The notes: generated by a model not told the origin, from the letters alone. A stretch of 43,165 nucleotides of DNA from CAYJPV01 sp964396055 (GCA_964396055.1 CAYNDV010000026.1:1-43165); one strand, 5' to 3'. Positions 32,988-41,679 are shown, counted from the stretch's first letter. Translations and numbers: made by a program.

Positions 32988-33944
32988 CTAGTGCATCCGC
33001 ATGGCCCCGTGGGCCCAGTGGCTGAACTGCCCTGCCGACACCAGGACCCAGCGCAGCGCCAGCCCGCCGCACATCACCATGATGGGCGCGATGGGGGTGT
33101 GCTGAATCAGGTGGCGCGCCGCCAGGATCTGGATGGTCAGGGGCACGACGATGCCGGCGATGACGACGAGGCTCCAGAACGGCGCGGTGTACGGTCCCCC
33201 CAGGAACAGCTTCGCGGCTTCCACCTGCGCCGCGCTGCCGGCCAGCAGGCCCATCAGGAACAACGCCAGCAGGCCCAGTTCGGCGGCCAGCACCACGTTG
33301 TCGATGCGCACGGTCAGGGCCCGTTCATCGAGGTTGGGCGTCACCAGGTGCGCAAAGGCGGCGGCAGCCGACACGCCCGACGCCAGGAACAGTACGCCGA
33401 GGACCCCGCTGTTCCACAGGGGCCGCGCGCCCAGCGAACTCAGCAGGATGCCCGTGTACACGCCGAGCGCCGTCCCGAGCACCATGCTCGTAATCCCGAG
33501 CGCGCGCACCGCCTCGCGGTGCGTGCGGAACCACGCTGACAGGCGTTCCACCGTCTGGCTCACGTCCTCGAGGATCGCCGGCGGGCGCACGAGCCACGTC
33601 AGTGCGAGAACCGGATAGACGAGGATGAGGATCCACGACCCCCACGACATCGGCGACGTCCACTGGAACGTGGTGTAGAGCCGCCAGACGTACTTCTTGT
33701 GCTCCAGGTCGAGGAAGAGCGCCAGCATGCCGAGGCTGAGCAGGACCAGGCCGAGGCCCGGCAGCGCCGAGAGCAGCGGCGACCGGCGGGTGTGGCGGCC
33801 GCCCAGCAGGAAGTAGCCGGTGATGAGCATGTTGCCGGCCACCCATCCGCCCAGGAACAGGTACACGGGGATCTGCCAGGCCCACACGTGCACGGACGGG
33901 TCGATCAGGTGGTTGGCGCGCGTGATGTCGAGTTCGGGCAGCAT
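32988..33944 (-). CDS. NrfD/PsrC family quinone-linked membrane subunit
   Basis: A 318-aa polytopic protein with about eight helices. It is the membrane anchor that exchanges electrons with the quinone pool in polysulfide, thiosulfate, nitrite or related reductases. Family features are WQIPVYLFLGGWVAGNMLI in helix one, an LFLDLEHKKYVWRLYT loop with charged residues, and TSPMSWGSWILI. It starts 2 nt after the ferredoxin-subunit stop, so the two are coupled. Together with the two genes upstream it forms a Psr/Phs-type ABC module. The direction (reduction or oxidation of sulfur) is not fixed by sequence. Confidence 0.88.
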   Translation of the reverse strand: MLPELDITRANHLIDPSVHVWAWQIPVYLFLGGWVAGNMLITGYFLLGGRHTRRSPLLSALPGLGLVLLSLGMLALFLDLEHKKYVWRLYTTFQWTSPMSWGSWILILVYPVLALTWLVRPPAILEDVSQTVERLSAWFRTHREAVRALGITSMVLGTALGVYTGILLSSLGARPLWNSGVLGVLFLASGVSAAAAFAHLVTPNLDERALTVRIDNVVLAAELGLLALFLMGLLAGSAAQVEAAKLFLGGPYTAPFWSLVVIAGIVVPLTIQILAARHLIQHTPIAPIMVMCGGLALRWVLVSAGQFSHWAHGAMRMH

Positions 33945-33946
33945 GA

Positions 33947-34486
33947 TCAGTCCAGGTAGAAGATCCGCGGCTTCGTGCCGGCGGCGGGCAGCAGCGGGTG
34001 CGCCGTCCGCGACGCCAGCGCCCGGCTGATGGCCGAGTGTGGATCGTCGAGATCGCCGAAGATGAAGCAGTGCGTCGGGCACACGCTCACGCACGCCGGA
34101 TCCTTGCCCTCCTTCACGCGGTGGACGCAGAAGGTGCACTTGTCGGCGTACCCCTCGGGGTGCACGAACCGCGCGTCGTAGGGGCACGAGGCGAGGCAGG
34201 CCTTGCAGCCGATGCACTCACCATGGGTCACCAGCACGACGTTCCCGAAGGCGTCCACGTGGCTCGCGCCGGTCGGGCAGCACGTGACGCACGGCGGGTT
34301 GTCGCAGTGGTTGCACCGCTCGGAGCGGATCTCCATGTGCAGGGTCGGATAGGTGCCCACGGTCTCGTAGGCAATCCAGTCGCGGTTGAACCCCTCGGGC
34401 ACGTGGTTCTCGGTCTTGCAGGCGACCACGCAGTCCATGCACCCGACGCACTTCCGGGTGTCGATTGCCATGCCGTAGCGTGCCAT
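33947..34486 (-). CDS. 4Fe-4S ferredoxin subunit (PsrB/PhsB-like)
   Basis: A 179-aa electron-transfer subunit with four cysteine clusters: CVGCMDCVVAC (from C13), CNHCDNPPCVTCCP, CIGCKACLASCP and CTFCVHRV with PACVSVCP. This is the standard layout of the DMSO/polysulfide reductase B subunit. It carries electrons between the molybdenum subunit and the membrane anchor. It lacks its own signal peptide and would be exported with the Tat-dependent A subunit. It lies 3 nt after the A-subunit stop. Confidence 0.92.
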   Translation of the reverse strand: MARYGMAIDTRKCVGCMDCVVACKTENHVPEGFNRDWIAYETVGTYPTLHMEIRSERCNHCDNPPCVTCCPTGASHVDAFGNVVLVTHGECIGCKACLASCPYDARFVHPEGYADKCTFCVHRVKEGKDPACVSVCPTHCFIFGDLDDPHSAISRALASRTAHPLLPAAGTKPRIFYLD

Positions 34487-34489
34487 CGC

Positions 34490-36685
34490 CTACGCCTCCG
34501 CCTGGATGGTGACGAAGTTGACGTTCATGGCCGTCCCGCCCATCAGCGGATCGGTCTCGTACCGCGTCACCAGTTGCGCGTCGTTCGCGCCCTTCCCGAA
34601 CGCCCGCCGCAGGCGGACCGCCGTGTGGCCGAAGCCGTGCACCATGTAGACGCAGTCGGGCCGGATCCGCTGCGTCGCCTTCAGGCGCACGCGGTTGCTG
34701 GTCACCCCGTCCTGGTTCGTCAGCGTCACCCAGCTGTTGTCGGTCAGCCCGAGGCGGCCCGCGACGTCCGCGTTCACCCACACCTCGTTGTCCGGCATCA
34801 TCTCGTGCAGGATCGGGTTGCTCTGCGTGCGGCCGAAGGAGTGCACCGGCGCGCGGCCGAACAGCAGACGGAACATCCCGGGAGGCGGCTCCGGCGTCTT
34901 CCGGTACTTCGGGACCGGATCGAAGCCCTTCTCCTGCAACTGCGTCGAGTAGAACTCGATCTTGCCCGACGGCGTGGGGAACTCGGCCGGCACACCCTCG
35001 TCGAAGTACACCGGCTGCTTCGGCCCGCGGATGATGCCCTTCTCCTTCAGCTCCGCGAAGCTCAGGCCGGCCTTCGACAGCCGGGCTTCGAGGTACTGTT
35101 CGATGTCGGTCCAGGGGTAGTAGGCCTCGAGCCCGAGCTTCTTCGCCAGCTCACGGGCGATCCACCAATTCGGCTTCTGGTCGTGGGGGGCGGGCACCAC
35201 CGGCTGGCGGAGGGCCACGAACGGCTCGCGGAAGATCTCGACGTTCAGATCGTCGTACCGCTCGAGGTACGTCGTTTCCGGCAGCACCACGTCGGCCCAT
35301 CCCGCCATCTCGCTGGGGATCACGTCCACCACGACGAGCAGGTCGAGGTTCTGGATGGCCCTGATGGTCTCGGCCTCGTTGGGCAGGGCGCCCATCAGGT
35401 TCGTGGCGTAGGTGATCCAGCCCTTCACGGGGTAGGGCTGGCCCGTGATGGTGGCCTCCCGGATGCCGGTCGTGATGGCCTCGAGGGCGTACGGGTACTT
35501 GCCGCCGGGGTTGTCCACCTTGCCTTTCGCCGACGGCGGATACGGCGGGTACGGGAAGCCTGGCACGTCCATGGTGACCGGCGTGTAGAAGCCGCCCTTG
35601 CGCCCCCAGCTGCCGAGCAACGCGTTGAGCAGCGCGATCGCCCGGCTCCGCTGGGCATCGTCGCCGTACCACGTGGCGTGCCGGCCGGGGTGCACCAGCG
35701 TCGCCGGCCGGTGCCGCGCCATCTCGCGGGCCGTCTCGCGGATCACGGCGGGCTCGATGCCCGTCTCGGGGTACGCCCACTCGGGGGTGTACGGCGCGAT
35801 CGACGCGGCAAACGCCTCGAAGCCGAAGCCGTGGGCAGCCACGTACCCCTTGTCGTAGATTCCCTCGGTGACGAGCACGTGCATCCAGGCCAGGATCAGC
35901 GCCAGGTCCGTGCCGGGCTTGATGGGCAGGTAGTGCGTCGCCTTCGACGCCGCCACCGAAAACCGCGGGTCGACGACGATGATGCGGGCGCCGGCACCGA
36001 TGGCGTCGGCGAACTCCTGCACCTGGGTGTTGTGCATGTTCTCGCCCAGGTGCGAGCCGATGAGCACCAGGCAGCGCGCGTGGCGGATGTCCGTGCGCTC
36101 GGGCGATCCGATCTCCTCGCCGAAGGTGAGGTGGAAGCCCACGTCGCGCGGGCCGCGGCACTGGGCAAACGATGGCGCCGCGATGTTGGGCGAGCCGTAC
36201 GCCTTCAGCGTGTGCTTGAGGAAGGCGCCGCCGATGCCGTGCGAGAACAACGCCATGGCTTCCGGGCCGTACGTCGCCTTGATCCGCGTCATCCGCTCGG
36301 CGATGTACGACAGCGCCTCGTCCCACGTCACCTGCGCCCACTCGTCCTGCCCGCGTTTCTGGCGGCGGATGAGCGGCGCCGTCAGGCGATCGGGGTCGTA
36401 GTGCGCGCCGACGCCGCCCGTGCCGCGCGGGCACAACCGGCCCTGGCTGAGCGGATCGTCCGGGTTGCCCTCGATCTTCCAGAGCCTGCCGTCCTGCACG
36501 TAGGCCAGGGCCCCGCACTTCCAGAAGCAGATGTCGCAGAACGTCGGGACGGTGCGCAGACCAGCCGGGGGCGGCTCACCCGCCAGCGAACGGCCGGCCA
36601 GCGTGCCCAGAGCCCCGGCCGACGCCGTGGCGCCGACGGTGGCCGCGGAGATCTTCAGGAAACGGCGTCGCGAAACAGCGTCCAT
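34490..36685 (-). CDS. Tat-exported molybdopterin oxidoreductase (PsrA/PhsA-like)
   Basis: A 731-aa catalytic subunit of the DMSO-reductase superfamily, most like polysulfide/thiosulfate reductase. The Tat signal is SRRRFLKISAATVGATASAG. A 4Fe-4S motif follows (C50, C53, C57, C85), then the probable molybdenum ligand C176 in FAQCRGPR, close to Cys173 of PsrA. A C-terminal molydopterin dinucleotide-binding domain (about 610-725) includes LFGRAPVHSFGRTQSNP. I use the ATG at 36685 (AGAGGA just upstream), not the longer frame to 36760. At 731 aa it fits PhsA/PsrA better than tetrathionate reductase or SoeA, which are longer. The neighbouring permeases and rhodanese-like protein support sulfur metabolism. 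Confidence 0.88.
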   Translation of the reverse strand: MDAVSRRRFLKISAATVGATASAGALGTLAGRSLAGEPPPAGLRTVPTFCDICFWKCGALAYVQDGRLWKIEGNPDDPLSQGRLCPRGTGGVGAHYDPDRLTAPLIRRQKRGQDEWAQVTWDEALSYIAERMTRIKATYGPEAMALFSHGIGGAFLKHTLKAYGSPNIAAPSFAQCRGPRDVGFHLTFGEEIGSPERTDIRHARCLVLIGSHLGENMHNTQVQEFADAIGAGARIIVVDPRFSVAASKATHYLPIKPGTDLALILAWMHVLVTEGIYDKGYVAAHGFGFEAFAASIAPYTPEWAYPETGIEPAVIRETAREMARHRPATLVHPGRHATWYGDDAQRSRAIALLNALLGSWGRKGGFYTPVTMDVPGFPYPPYPPSAKGKVDNPGGKYPYALEAITTGIREATITGQPYPVKGWITYATNLMGALPNEAETIRAIQNLDLLVVVDVIPSEMAGWADVVLPETTYLERYDDLNVEIFREPFVALRQPVVPAPHDQKPNWWIARELAKKLGLEAYYPWTDIEQYLEARLSKAGLSFAELKEKGIIRGPKQPVYFDEGVPAEFPTPSGKIEFYSTQLQEKGFDPVPKYRKTPEPPPGMFRLLFGRAPVHSFGRTQSNPILHEMMPDNEVWVNADVAGRLGLTDNSWVTLTNQDGVTSNRVRLKATQRIRPDCVYMVHGFGHTAVRLRRAFGKGANDAQLVTRYETDPLMGGTAMNVNFVTIQAEA

Positions 36686-36811
36686 CGTCCTCTCGCTCGG
36701 GAACGGGCCGGGGCCACGGCAACAGCCTATCTCATCCCACCGCCGCGGGCCGGAGGGCACGAGCGGCCCGGGCTGGCGCGCTCAGTGATGCAGATTCAAC
36801 GACGAGCGCAT

Positions 36812-36844
36812 CCGTCACAACGCGCGCCATCCCGGACCGTCACA
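36812..36844. promoter_or_regulatory. Direct repeat TGTGACGG upstream of the molybdoenzyme operon
   Basis: CCGTCACA occurs at 36812-36819 and 36837-36844 (TGTGACGG on the coding strand), 25 bp apart, in the spacer between the FadL-like gene end and the PsrA-like start. TGTGA resembles CRP/FNR half-sites, but no full dyad is present. Confidence 0.25.
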
Positions 36845-36847
36845 GTC

Positions 36848-38113
36848 CTATTTGAACGACACCGAGTAGCCGACCGTGAACACCCACTGATCCATCGACA
36901 ACGTGATGGACTGCAGGTTGGGCACCTCAAGCGGGTTGGGCCCGGTCACGTCCTTGTTGAACGCGCGCGTCACCGCCACGTCGAACGACTTGCCCCCGGC
37001 CGACTCCTTACTGAACCCGAAGGTGGCGTGCTGCTCGATAACGCCGGGCGCGATGATGTTGAACAGCACCTCGCTCGACGGGATCGGCTGCTCGCCGTAC
37101 GAGTAGCCCGCGCGCCACGTCCAGCCGCCGCCGGCGCGGTACTGCAGGCCGGCCTTGATCGTCGTGACGTCGTGCCAGCCGAAGCCCGCGCCGCCGTCGG
37201 CGCCGAGCGGGGCCTGCATCAGGTTCGGCAGCAGCGGGTTGCCGACCGAGGCCACCTCGCTGTACCGCACCTGCTGCACGTCGATGGCGACATCGACGTG
37301 CTCGGCGGGCTTGAGGCCGATGCCCACCGTCCAGTTCGACGGGACGTCGAAGTCGCCCTGCTCAGCGAAGAGGCCCTTGTACTTGTCGAACTCGCTCATG
37401 AACATCTTCGACTGGTAGGACGCGCCAATCGAGACGTATTTCGACAACTGGCCGTGGTAGCCCACGCGAACGCCCGCACCGAAGCTGCTGTCGGTGTCGT
37501 TGTTCGTCAGGTTGGCCGCGTCGCTCGAGAACATCCCGAACGCCTGGAGCCCCTCGGCCTTGAACATCTGATAGCCCAGGATGCCCGTGACGCCGATGGC
37601 GTGGTGATCGCCCAGCTTCACCGCCCACGTCGGTGCCACGAACAGCTGCGACATGTTGACGCCCGTGGGCGCGAAGCCGAACGTCTTGGCGTCGTAGTTC
37701 GTGTTCATGCCGCCGTTGCCGTAAAGGGCCAGGCCGAACACGCTGCTCCCGCCGACGGCCTTGGAGTACCCGAAGTGGGGCATGAAGAAGAGCGAACTGC
37801 CGCTCTCAACCGTGCCGGGCGCCAGGCCGAAGGTGCCGGGATAACCCGACGGATTCCCCTTCACCTCGTACTGCCGGTTCGGGTTGAACAGGCCAACGCC
37901 GAAATCGAGTCCGGGCGTGGTCCGCGCCAGCAGGGCGGGGTTCGTCGCCGGTGACATCGGGCCCAGGGGCACCGCCACCCCGGCGCCGGCCATGCCCGAC
38001 GACTTCGTCCCGAATGCGTGGGAGAAGTACCCGTCCGTCGCCTGCAGGGACGCCGGCGCCGCCGCCAGCCCCGCCACCACCGCCACTGCCGCCATCTTCA
38101 GCCACTTGTGCAT
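36848..38113 (-). CDS. OmpP1/FadL/TodX family outer-membrane transporter
   Basis: A 421-aa outer-membrane beta-barrel that lets hydrophobic molecules (fatty acids, aromatics) pass the outer membrane. A signal peptide (MHKWLKMAAVAVVAGLAAAP) is followed by the FadL N-terminal hatch, with YFSHAFGTKSSGMAGAG and NPALLARTTPGLDFGV (the NPA motif), and by a barrel ending WVFTVGYSVSFK. The ATG at 38113 has a perfect AAGGAGGG site. A sigma-54 promoter lies about 70 nt upstream, and a sigma-54 activator is encoded on its 5' side on the same strand, so expression is probably induced by a specific substrate. Confidence 0.88.
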   Translation of the reverse strand: MHKWLKMAAVAVVAGLAAAPASLQATDGYFSHAFGTKSSGMAGAGVAVPLGPMSPATNPALLARTTPGLDFGVGLFNPNRQYEVKGNPSGYPGTFGLAPGTVESGSSLFFMPHFGYSKAVGGSSVFGLALYGNGGMNTNYDAKTFGFAPTGVNMSQLFVAPTWAVKLGDHHAIGVTGILGYQMFKAEGLQAFGMFSSDAANLTNNDTDSSFGAGVRVGYHGQLSKYVSIGASYQSKMFMSEFDKYKGLFAEQGDFDVPSNWTVGIGLKPAEHVDVAIDVQQVRYSEVASVGNPLLPNLMQAPLGADGGAGFGWHDVTTIKAGLQYRAGGGWTWRAGYSYGEQPIPSSEVLFNIIAPGVIEQHATFGFSKESAGGKSFDVAVTRAFNKDVTGPNPLEVPNLQSITLSMDQWVFTVGYSVSFK

Positions 38114-38182
38114 GCAACCCTCCTTATGACCCGTGGTGCGCCGGTCGAGGGGGCTGACACACGACGTGGTATCAAGGGCTGC

Positions 38183-38198
38183 TGCACAATGCTCGCCA
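38183..38198 (-). promoter_or_regulatory. Sigma-54 promoter of the FadL-like gene
   Basis: On the minus strand TGGCGAGCATTGTGCA (38198-38183) fits TGGCACG-N4-TTGCW: the essential GG (-24) and GC (-12) are exactly 10 bp apart and most other positions match. The start codon is about 70 nt downstream. Confidence 0.72.
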
Positions 38199-38261
38199 GC
38201 CGTGTAACGTCTGTAAGTTATTGTATATATTGACTTACATCAGCTAGATGCAGGCGCAGAC

Positions 38262-38311
38262 GAATCATTATGATTCATAATGTTTCACTAATACTTGAAT
38301 CATTATGTTTC
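38262..38311. promoter_or_regulatory. Three copies of GAWTCATWATGWTTC, probable activator sites
   Basis: Copies lie at 38262-38276 (a perfect palindrome GAATCATTATGATTC), 38272-38286 and 38297-38311. They sit about 90-140 bp upstream of the predicted sigma-54 start, the normal distance for enhancer-type activator sites. The third overlaps the regulator's stop codon. Confidence 0.68.
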
Positions 38312-39721
38312 GTTCCGTGCGAAACCGTGGGACTGCATCCAACGCCAAAGCGTCACCCGGCTCACGCCAAGGGCACGCGCCGCGTCGGCGCGCTTCCACC
38401 GGTGGGCGTCCAGCACCGCGCGCAGGCGTTCGGCGTCGATCGGCGCCGCAGCCGACCGGGTCGCGGGGGCGCGCCCGCCGGCCTCAGGCGGGGCCACCGC
38501 GGCGCCGCCCTCCCACGCCGGGAGGTCCTCCGGCAGGATCGTCTGCCCGCGGCACACGGTTACGGCGTACTCGAGGGCATTCTCCATCTCCCGGACGTTG
38601 CCGGGCCAGTCGTGGTCGAGCAGCACGCGCAACGTGTCGGGCGAAAACCGCAGCGCGCGGCCGTGGCGGGCACCGACGCGCGCGAGCAGCACCTGCGCCA
38701 GCGGCTCGATGTCCTCGCGCCGCTTGCGCAGCGGCGGGATCTCGATCGGCACGACGCGCAGGCGGTAGTACAAGTCGTCCCGGAACCGCCCTTCTCGCAC
38801 CGCCCGCGTCAGGTTGACGTGGGTGGCCGCGATGACCCGCGCGCGGCTGGTCCGCGTCAGGTTCTCGCCCAGGCGCTCGAAGGTGCCGTCCTGCAGGACG
38901 CGCAGCAGCTTCACCTGCAGGGGCAGCGGGAGATCGCCGATCTCGTCGAGGAACAGCGTGCCGTCCGACGCGGCTTCGCAGCGCCCGATGCGGTCGCGCA
39001 CGGCGCCCGTGAAGGCGCCCCGGACGTGGCCGAACATCTCGGCTTCGAGCAGCTCCAGCGGGAGCGCGCCGCAGTTGACGGCGACAAACGGGCCGTTGCG
39101 CCGCGGGGACTGTTCGTGCACCAGCCTCGCGAGCAACTCCTTCCCCGTGCCGCTCTCGCCCGTGATGAGGATCGTGGCTTCGGTGTGCCGGAGGTTGTCG
39201 ACGAGGGTCAGGATCCGCACCATGCTCGGCGAGCGCGCGATCAGGCCGCCAATCGCCAGGGTGTCGCCTGACGCATCGTCGCGCTGCTCCTCGGACGGCC
39301 GCAGCACGACGATGAACTTGATCTTCTGACTGCAGGTGAGCGAGAGGTCCTGGGGAAACGGCGCGGCGCTGAGCGCCATGAGGCGCGCGTCGGCGCCACC
39401 CACCCGCACGCGGGTGCGCCAGCCTTCGCGCCGCTCGCCGGCCAGCAGGGCCTGTCGCAGCGTGCCTGACGGCCCGAACAACTCGGTGCCGAACACGTCC
39501 TCCAGCGTCTGCCGCTCGATGCCGGCCGCGGCGCCCGGGCCGAACACCTCGTCGAGCACGTACGATCCATGGATGATGCGGAACTCGGCGTCGGCGCAGA
39601 CGAAGGCGCGGCCCAGCGAGCCGAAGGCAGCGCTCACCGCCATCCACGCCGCGCGCTCCTCGAGCGCGTGACGCTCATCGTCCGACCAGGAGAGCGGTGT
39701 GGTGTCTGTCGGCGTCGCCAT
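38303..39721 (-). CDS. Sigma-54-dependent transcriptional activator (PAS, AAA+, Fis-type HTH)
   Basis: A 472-aa enhancer-binding protein. The N-terminal 140 residues look like a PAS sensor (RAFVCADAEFRIIHGSYVLDE). The AAA+ domain has the Walker A GESGTGKE, the sigma-54 contact loop GAFTGA and Walker B region LFLDEIGDLPLPLQ. A Fis-type helix-turn-helix (DAARALGVSRVTLWRWM) ends the protein. It is followed on the same strand by the FadL-like gene, whose spacer holds a sigma-54 promoter and three palindromes. It starts 4 nt after the adenine deaminase stop, so the deaminase and regulator may be cotranscribed. Confidence 0.92.
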   Translation of the reverse strand: MATPTDTTPLSWSDDERHALEERAAWMAVSAAFGSLGRAFVCADAEFRIIHGSYVLDEVFGPGAAAGIERQTLEDVFGTELFGPSGTLRQALLAGERREGWRTRVRVGGADARLMALSAAPFPQDLSLTCSQKIKFIVVLRPSEEQRDDASGDTLAIGGLIARSPSMVRILTLVDNLRHTEATILITGESGTGKELLARLVHEQSPRRNGPFVAVNCGALPLELLEAEMFGHVRGAFTGAVRDRIGRCEAASDGTLFLDEIGDLPLPLQVKLLRVLQDGTFERLGENLTRTSRARVIAATHVNLTRAVREGRFRDDLYYRLRVVPIEIPPLRKRREDIEPLAQVLLARVGARHGRALRFSPDTLRVLLDHDWPGNVREMENALEYAVTVCRGQTILPEDLPAWEGGAAVAPPEAGGRAPATRSAAAPIDAERLRAVLDAHRWKRADAARALGVSRVTLWRWMQSHGFARNET

Positions 39722-39725
39722 ACGG

Positions 39726-41429
39726 TCAGTCTACCCACAACGGAACGAACGCGAGCCGGTCCACGTCCACCAGGCCCTTGTCCGTCAGCTTGAGTGTGGG
39801 AATCACTTCGAGGGCGAGGAAGCTCATCGCCATGAACGGGTCGTGCAGTGGCGACCCGAGGGCCCGCGCCGCGGCGCCGGCGGCCTTGACCTGGCCCGCG
39901 ACCACCTCGACCGGGTCGCGGCTCATCAGGCCGCCCAGCGGGAGCGGGACTTCGGCCAGTACCGTCTCGCCGTCCGCCACCACCATGCCGCCCTGGAGGG
40001 CCGCTACGCGCCGCACCGCCGTCATCATCGACCGGTCGTCGGCGCCGGCGACGACCAGATTGTGGTGGTCGTGCGCGACTGACGATGCCAGGGCGCCGCG
40101 TGTCAAGCCGAGACCGCGCACGAAGCCCAGGCCAACGTTGCCCGAGCCCATGTGCCGCTCAATGACGGCCAGCTTCAGCAGGTCGCGCGCCGGGTCGGCG
40201 CACGCCGCACCGTCCACCGGGCGTGGCTCGTCGACCAGGGCCTGCGTCACCAGTTGGTGGGGCTGCAGGCCGATCACGCGCGCCCGCCGCCCCTCTGCCG
40301 GGATCCGCAGGTCCACCTGCTCCCACGCCACGTTGATCGTGCTGCGCAGGTTGCGGGACGCGGGCCGCGGCGGCACCGTCATCGCCCCGTCCCGCGCCAC
40401 CAGGGTTCCGTTGCGGAACACCAGACGCGGCTGCGGGGCCTGGAGGTCGTCGAACACGATCAGGTCGGCCCGGCGGCCCGGCGTGATTGCGCCGCGCTGG
40501 TGCAGCCGGAAGTGCTGGGCGGGATTCCAGGTGGCCAGCCGGATCGCGGTGACGGGATCGAGCCCGCGCGCGATGGCCTCGCGCACGGCGAAGTCGATGC
40601 CGCCGCGCTCCACGAGATCGGCCGGCTGGCAGTCGTCGGTGCAGAAGCAGAACCGGTGCTGGGTGTGGGGCGCCACCAGGGGCACCAGGGCCGCGAGATC
40701 GCGCGCGGCGGTGCCCTCCCGGATCATGATCATCATCCCGAGGCGCAGCTTCTCCAGCGCCTCGGCGGCGGTCGTGCACTCGTGATCCGACTGCACGCCG
40801 GCGGCCACGTAGGTCTGCAGGGCCCGTCCGCTCAGGCCGGGCCCGTGCCCGTCGATGACCCGGTCCTGGAAGGCGCCGATCTTCTCGAGCACGGCGTCAT
40901 CCGCGCCGACGACGCCGGGGTAGTTCATCACCTCGGCCAGCCCGAGCACCCAGGGATCCGACTTCAGGGGGAACAGGTCGTAGCCGTGCAGCACCGCGCC
41001 GTTGGTGGCCATCGGCGTGGCGGGGACGCACGACGAGGCCATCACGTACATGCTGAGGGGCCCGTACTTGGCGCTGTCGAACATGAACCGGATGCCCTCG
41101 AGGCCGAGCACGTTGGCAATCTCGTGGGGATCGGTGACGACCGTCGTCGTGCCGCGCGGCACGACGGCCCGGGCGAACTCCGACGGCGGCACCAGGGCGC
41201 TCTCGATGTGCACGTGGGCGTCGATGAACCCGGGGGCGACGTACGACCCGGCCAGGTCGATCTCCGCACGTCCCCGGCCGTCGCCGACGCCGACGATGAA
41301 CTCACCGGCGACGGCGACATCCGCCCGCAGGATCTCGCCGCTCAGCACGTTGACCACGCGGCCGTTGCGCAGGACGAGATCGGCCGGTTCGTCGCCGCGC
41401 GCGTGGCGGATGAGCGATCTCAGGTCCAT
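39726..41429 (-). CDS. ade: Adenine deaminase
   Basis: A 567-aa amidohydrolase converting adenine to hypoxanthine and ammonia in purine salvage. Family motifs are complete: APGFIDAHVHIES (metal site), VVTDPHEIANVLG, LGLAEVMNYPGVVG, DGHGPGLSG and QSDHE, with the C-terminal adenine deaminase domain extending past 420. Length is normal for Ade. AGGAGG lies ten bases before the ATG. It is followed after 4 nt by the sigma-54 activator gene, an unusual neighbour. A large palindromic element occupies its upstream region. Confidence 0.93.
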   Translation of the reverse strand: MDLRSLIRHARGDEPADLVLRNGRVVNVLSGEILRADVAVAGEFIVGVGDGRGRAEIDLAGSYVAPGFIDAHVHIESALVPPSEFARAVVPRGTTTVVTDPHEIANVLGLEGIRFMFDSAKYGPLSMYVMASSCVPATPMATNGAVLHGYDLFPLKSDPWVLGLAEVMNYPGVVGADDAVLEKIGAFQDRVIDGHGPGLSGRALQTYVAAGVQSDHECTTAAEALEKLRLGMMIMIREGTAARDLAALVPLVAPHTQHRFCFCTDDCQPADLVERGGIDFAVREAIARGLDPVTAIRLATWNPAQHFRLHQRGAITPGRRADLIVFDDLQAPQPRLVFRNGTLVARDGAMTVPPRPASRNLRSTINVAWEQVDLRIPAEGRRARVIGLQPHQLVTQALVDEPRPVDGAACADPARDLLKLAVIERHMGSGNVGLGFVRGLGLTRGALASSVAHDHHNLVVAGADDRSMMTAVRRVAALQGGMVVADGETVLAEVPLPLGGLMSRDPVEVVAGQVKAAGAAARALGSPLHDPFMAMSFLALEVIPTLKLTDKGLVDVDRLAFVPLWVD

Positions 41430-41464
41430 GGGGTCACGCCTCCTGTTGCACCACCGGGTGCGGT

Positions 41465-41635
41465 GCGATCCCTGTCCCCGCGCTCAGACTCGACACGCCG
41501 GAGAAACACCGCTCCGGGGTTCGGTCGGCGGCAGCGTGGGGCCCCTGAAACCCCGCGCAGGATTCCGGCCCCTGCGCGGCGTTTCTCGAACTGACGCCCT
41601 CGGCGTGCTCGTATTCGCGCCGGGACAGGGATCGC
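41465..41635. repeat. 171-bp nested palindromic element upstream of ade
   Basis: The outer arms 41465-41483 and 41617-41635 are inverted repeats over 19 bp with one mismatch (core GCGATCCCTGTCCC). Inside lie further arms GAGAAACACCGC (41501-41512) and GCGGCGTTTCTC (41576-41587), a perfect 9-bp pair CCGCGCAGG/CCTGCGCGG (41553-41561 and 41571-41579) and GGGGCCCC. It could be a structured leader or RNA, or a mobile palindromic repeat. It lies 36 bp upstream of the ade start codon. Confidence 0.7.
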
Positions 41636-41679
41636 GCCGCGCCCGGGAAACGGAGCGGGCGCGCTGGCAGCTCCCTGCG

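Noticed and set aside
34490..36685. Tetrathionate reductase or sulfite-oxidising SoeA
   Set aside because: At 731 aa it is clearly shorter than those subunits, and the gene order A-B-C with an NrfD-type anchor fits Phs/Psr better.
36812..36844. CRP/FNR site before the sulfur operon
   Set aside because: Two TGTGACGG words are direct repeats 25 bp apart, not the inverted TGTGA-N6-TCACA form.
41430..41679. Purine riboswitch before ade
   Set aside because: The compact three-way-junction core with its conserved loop sequences is not recognisable, and the element is a much longer nested palindrome.
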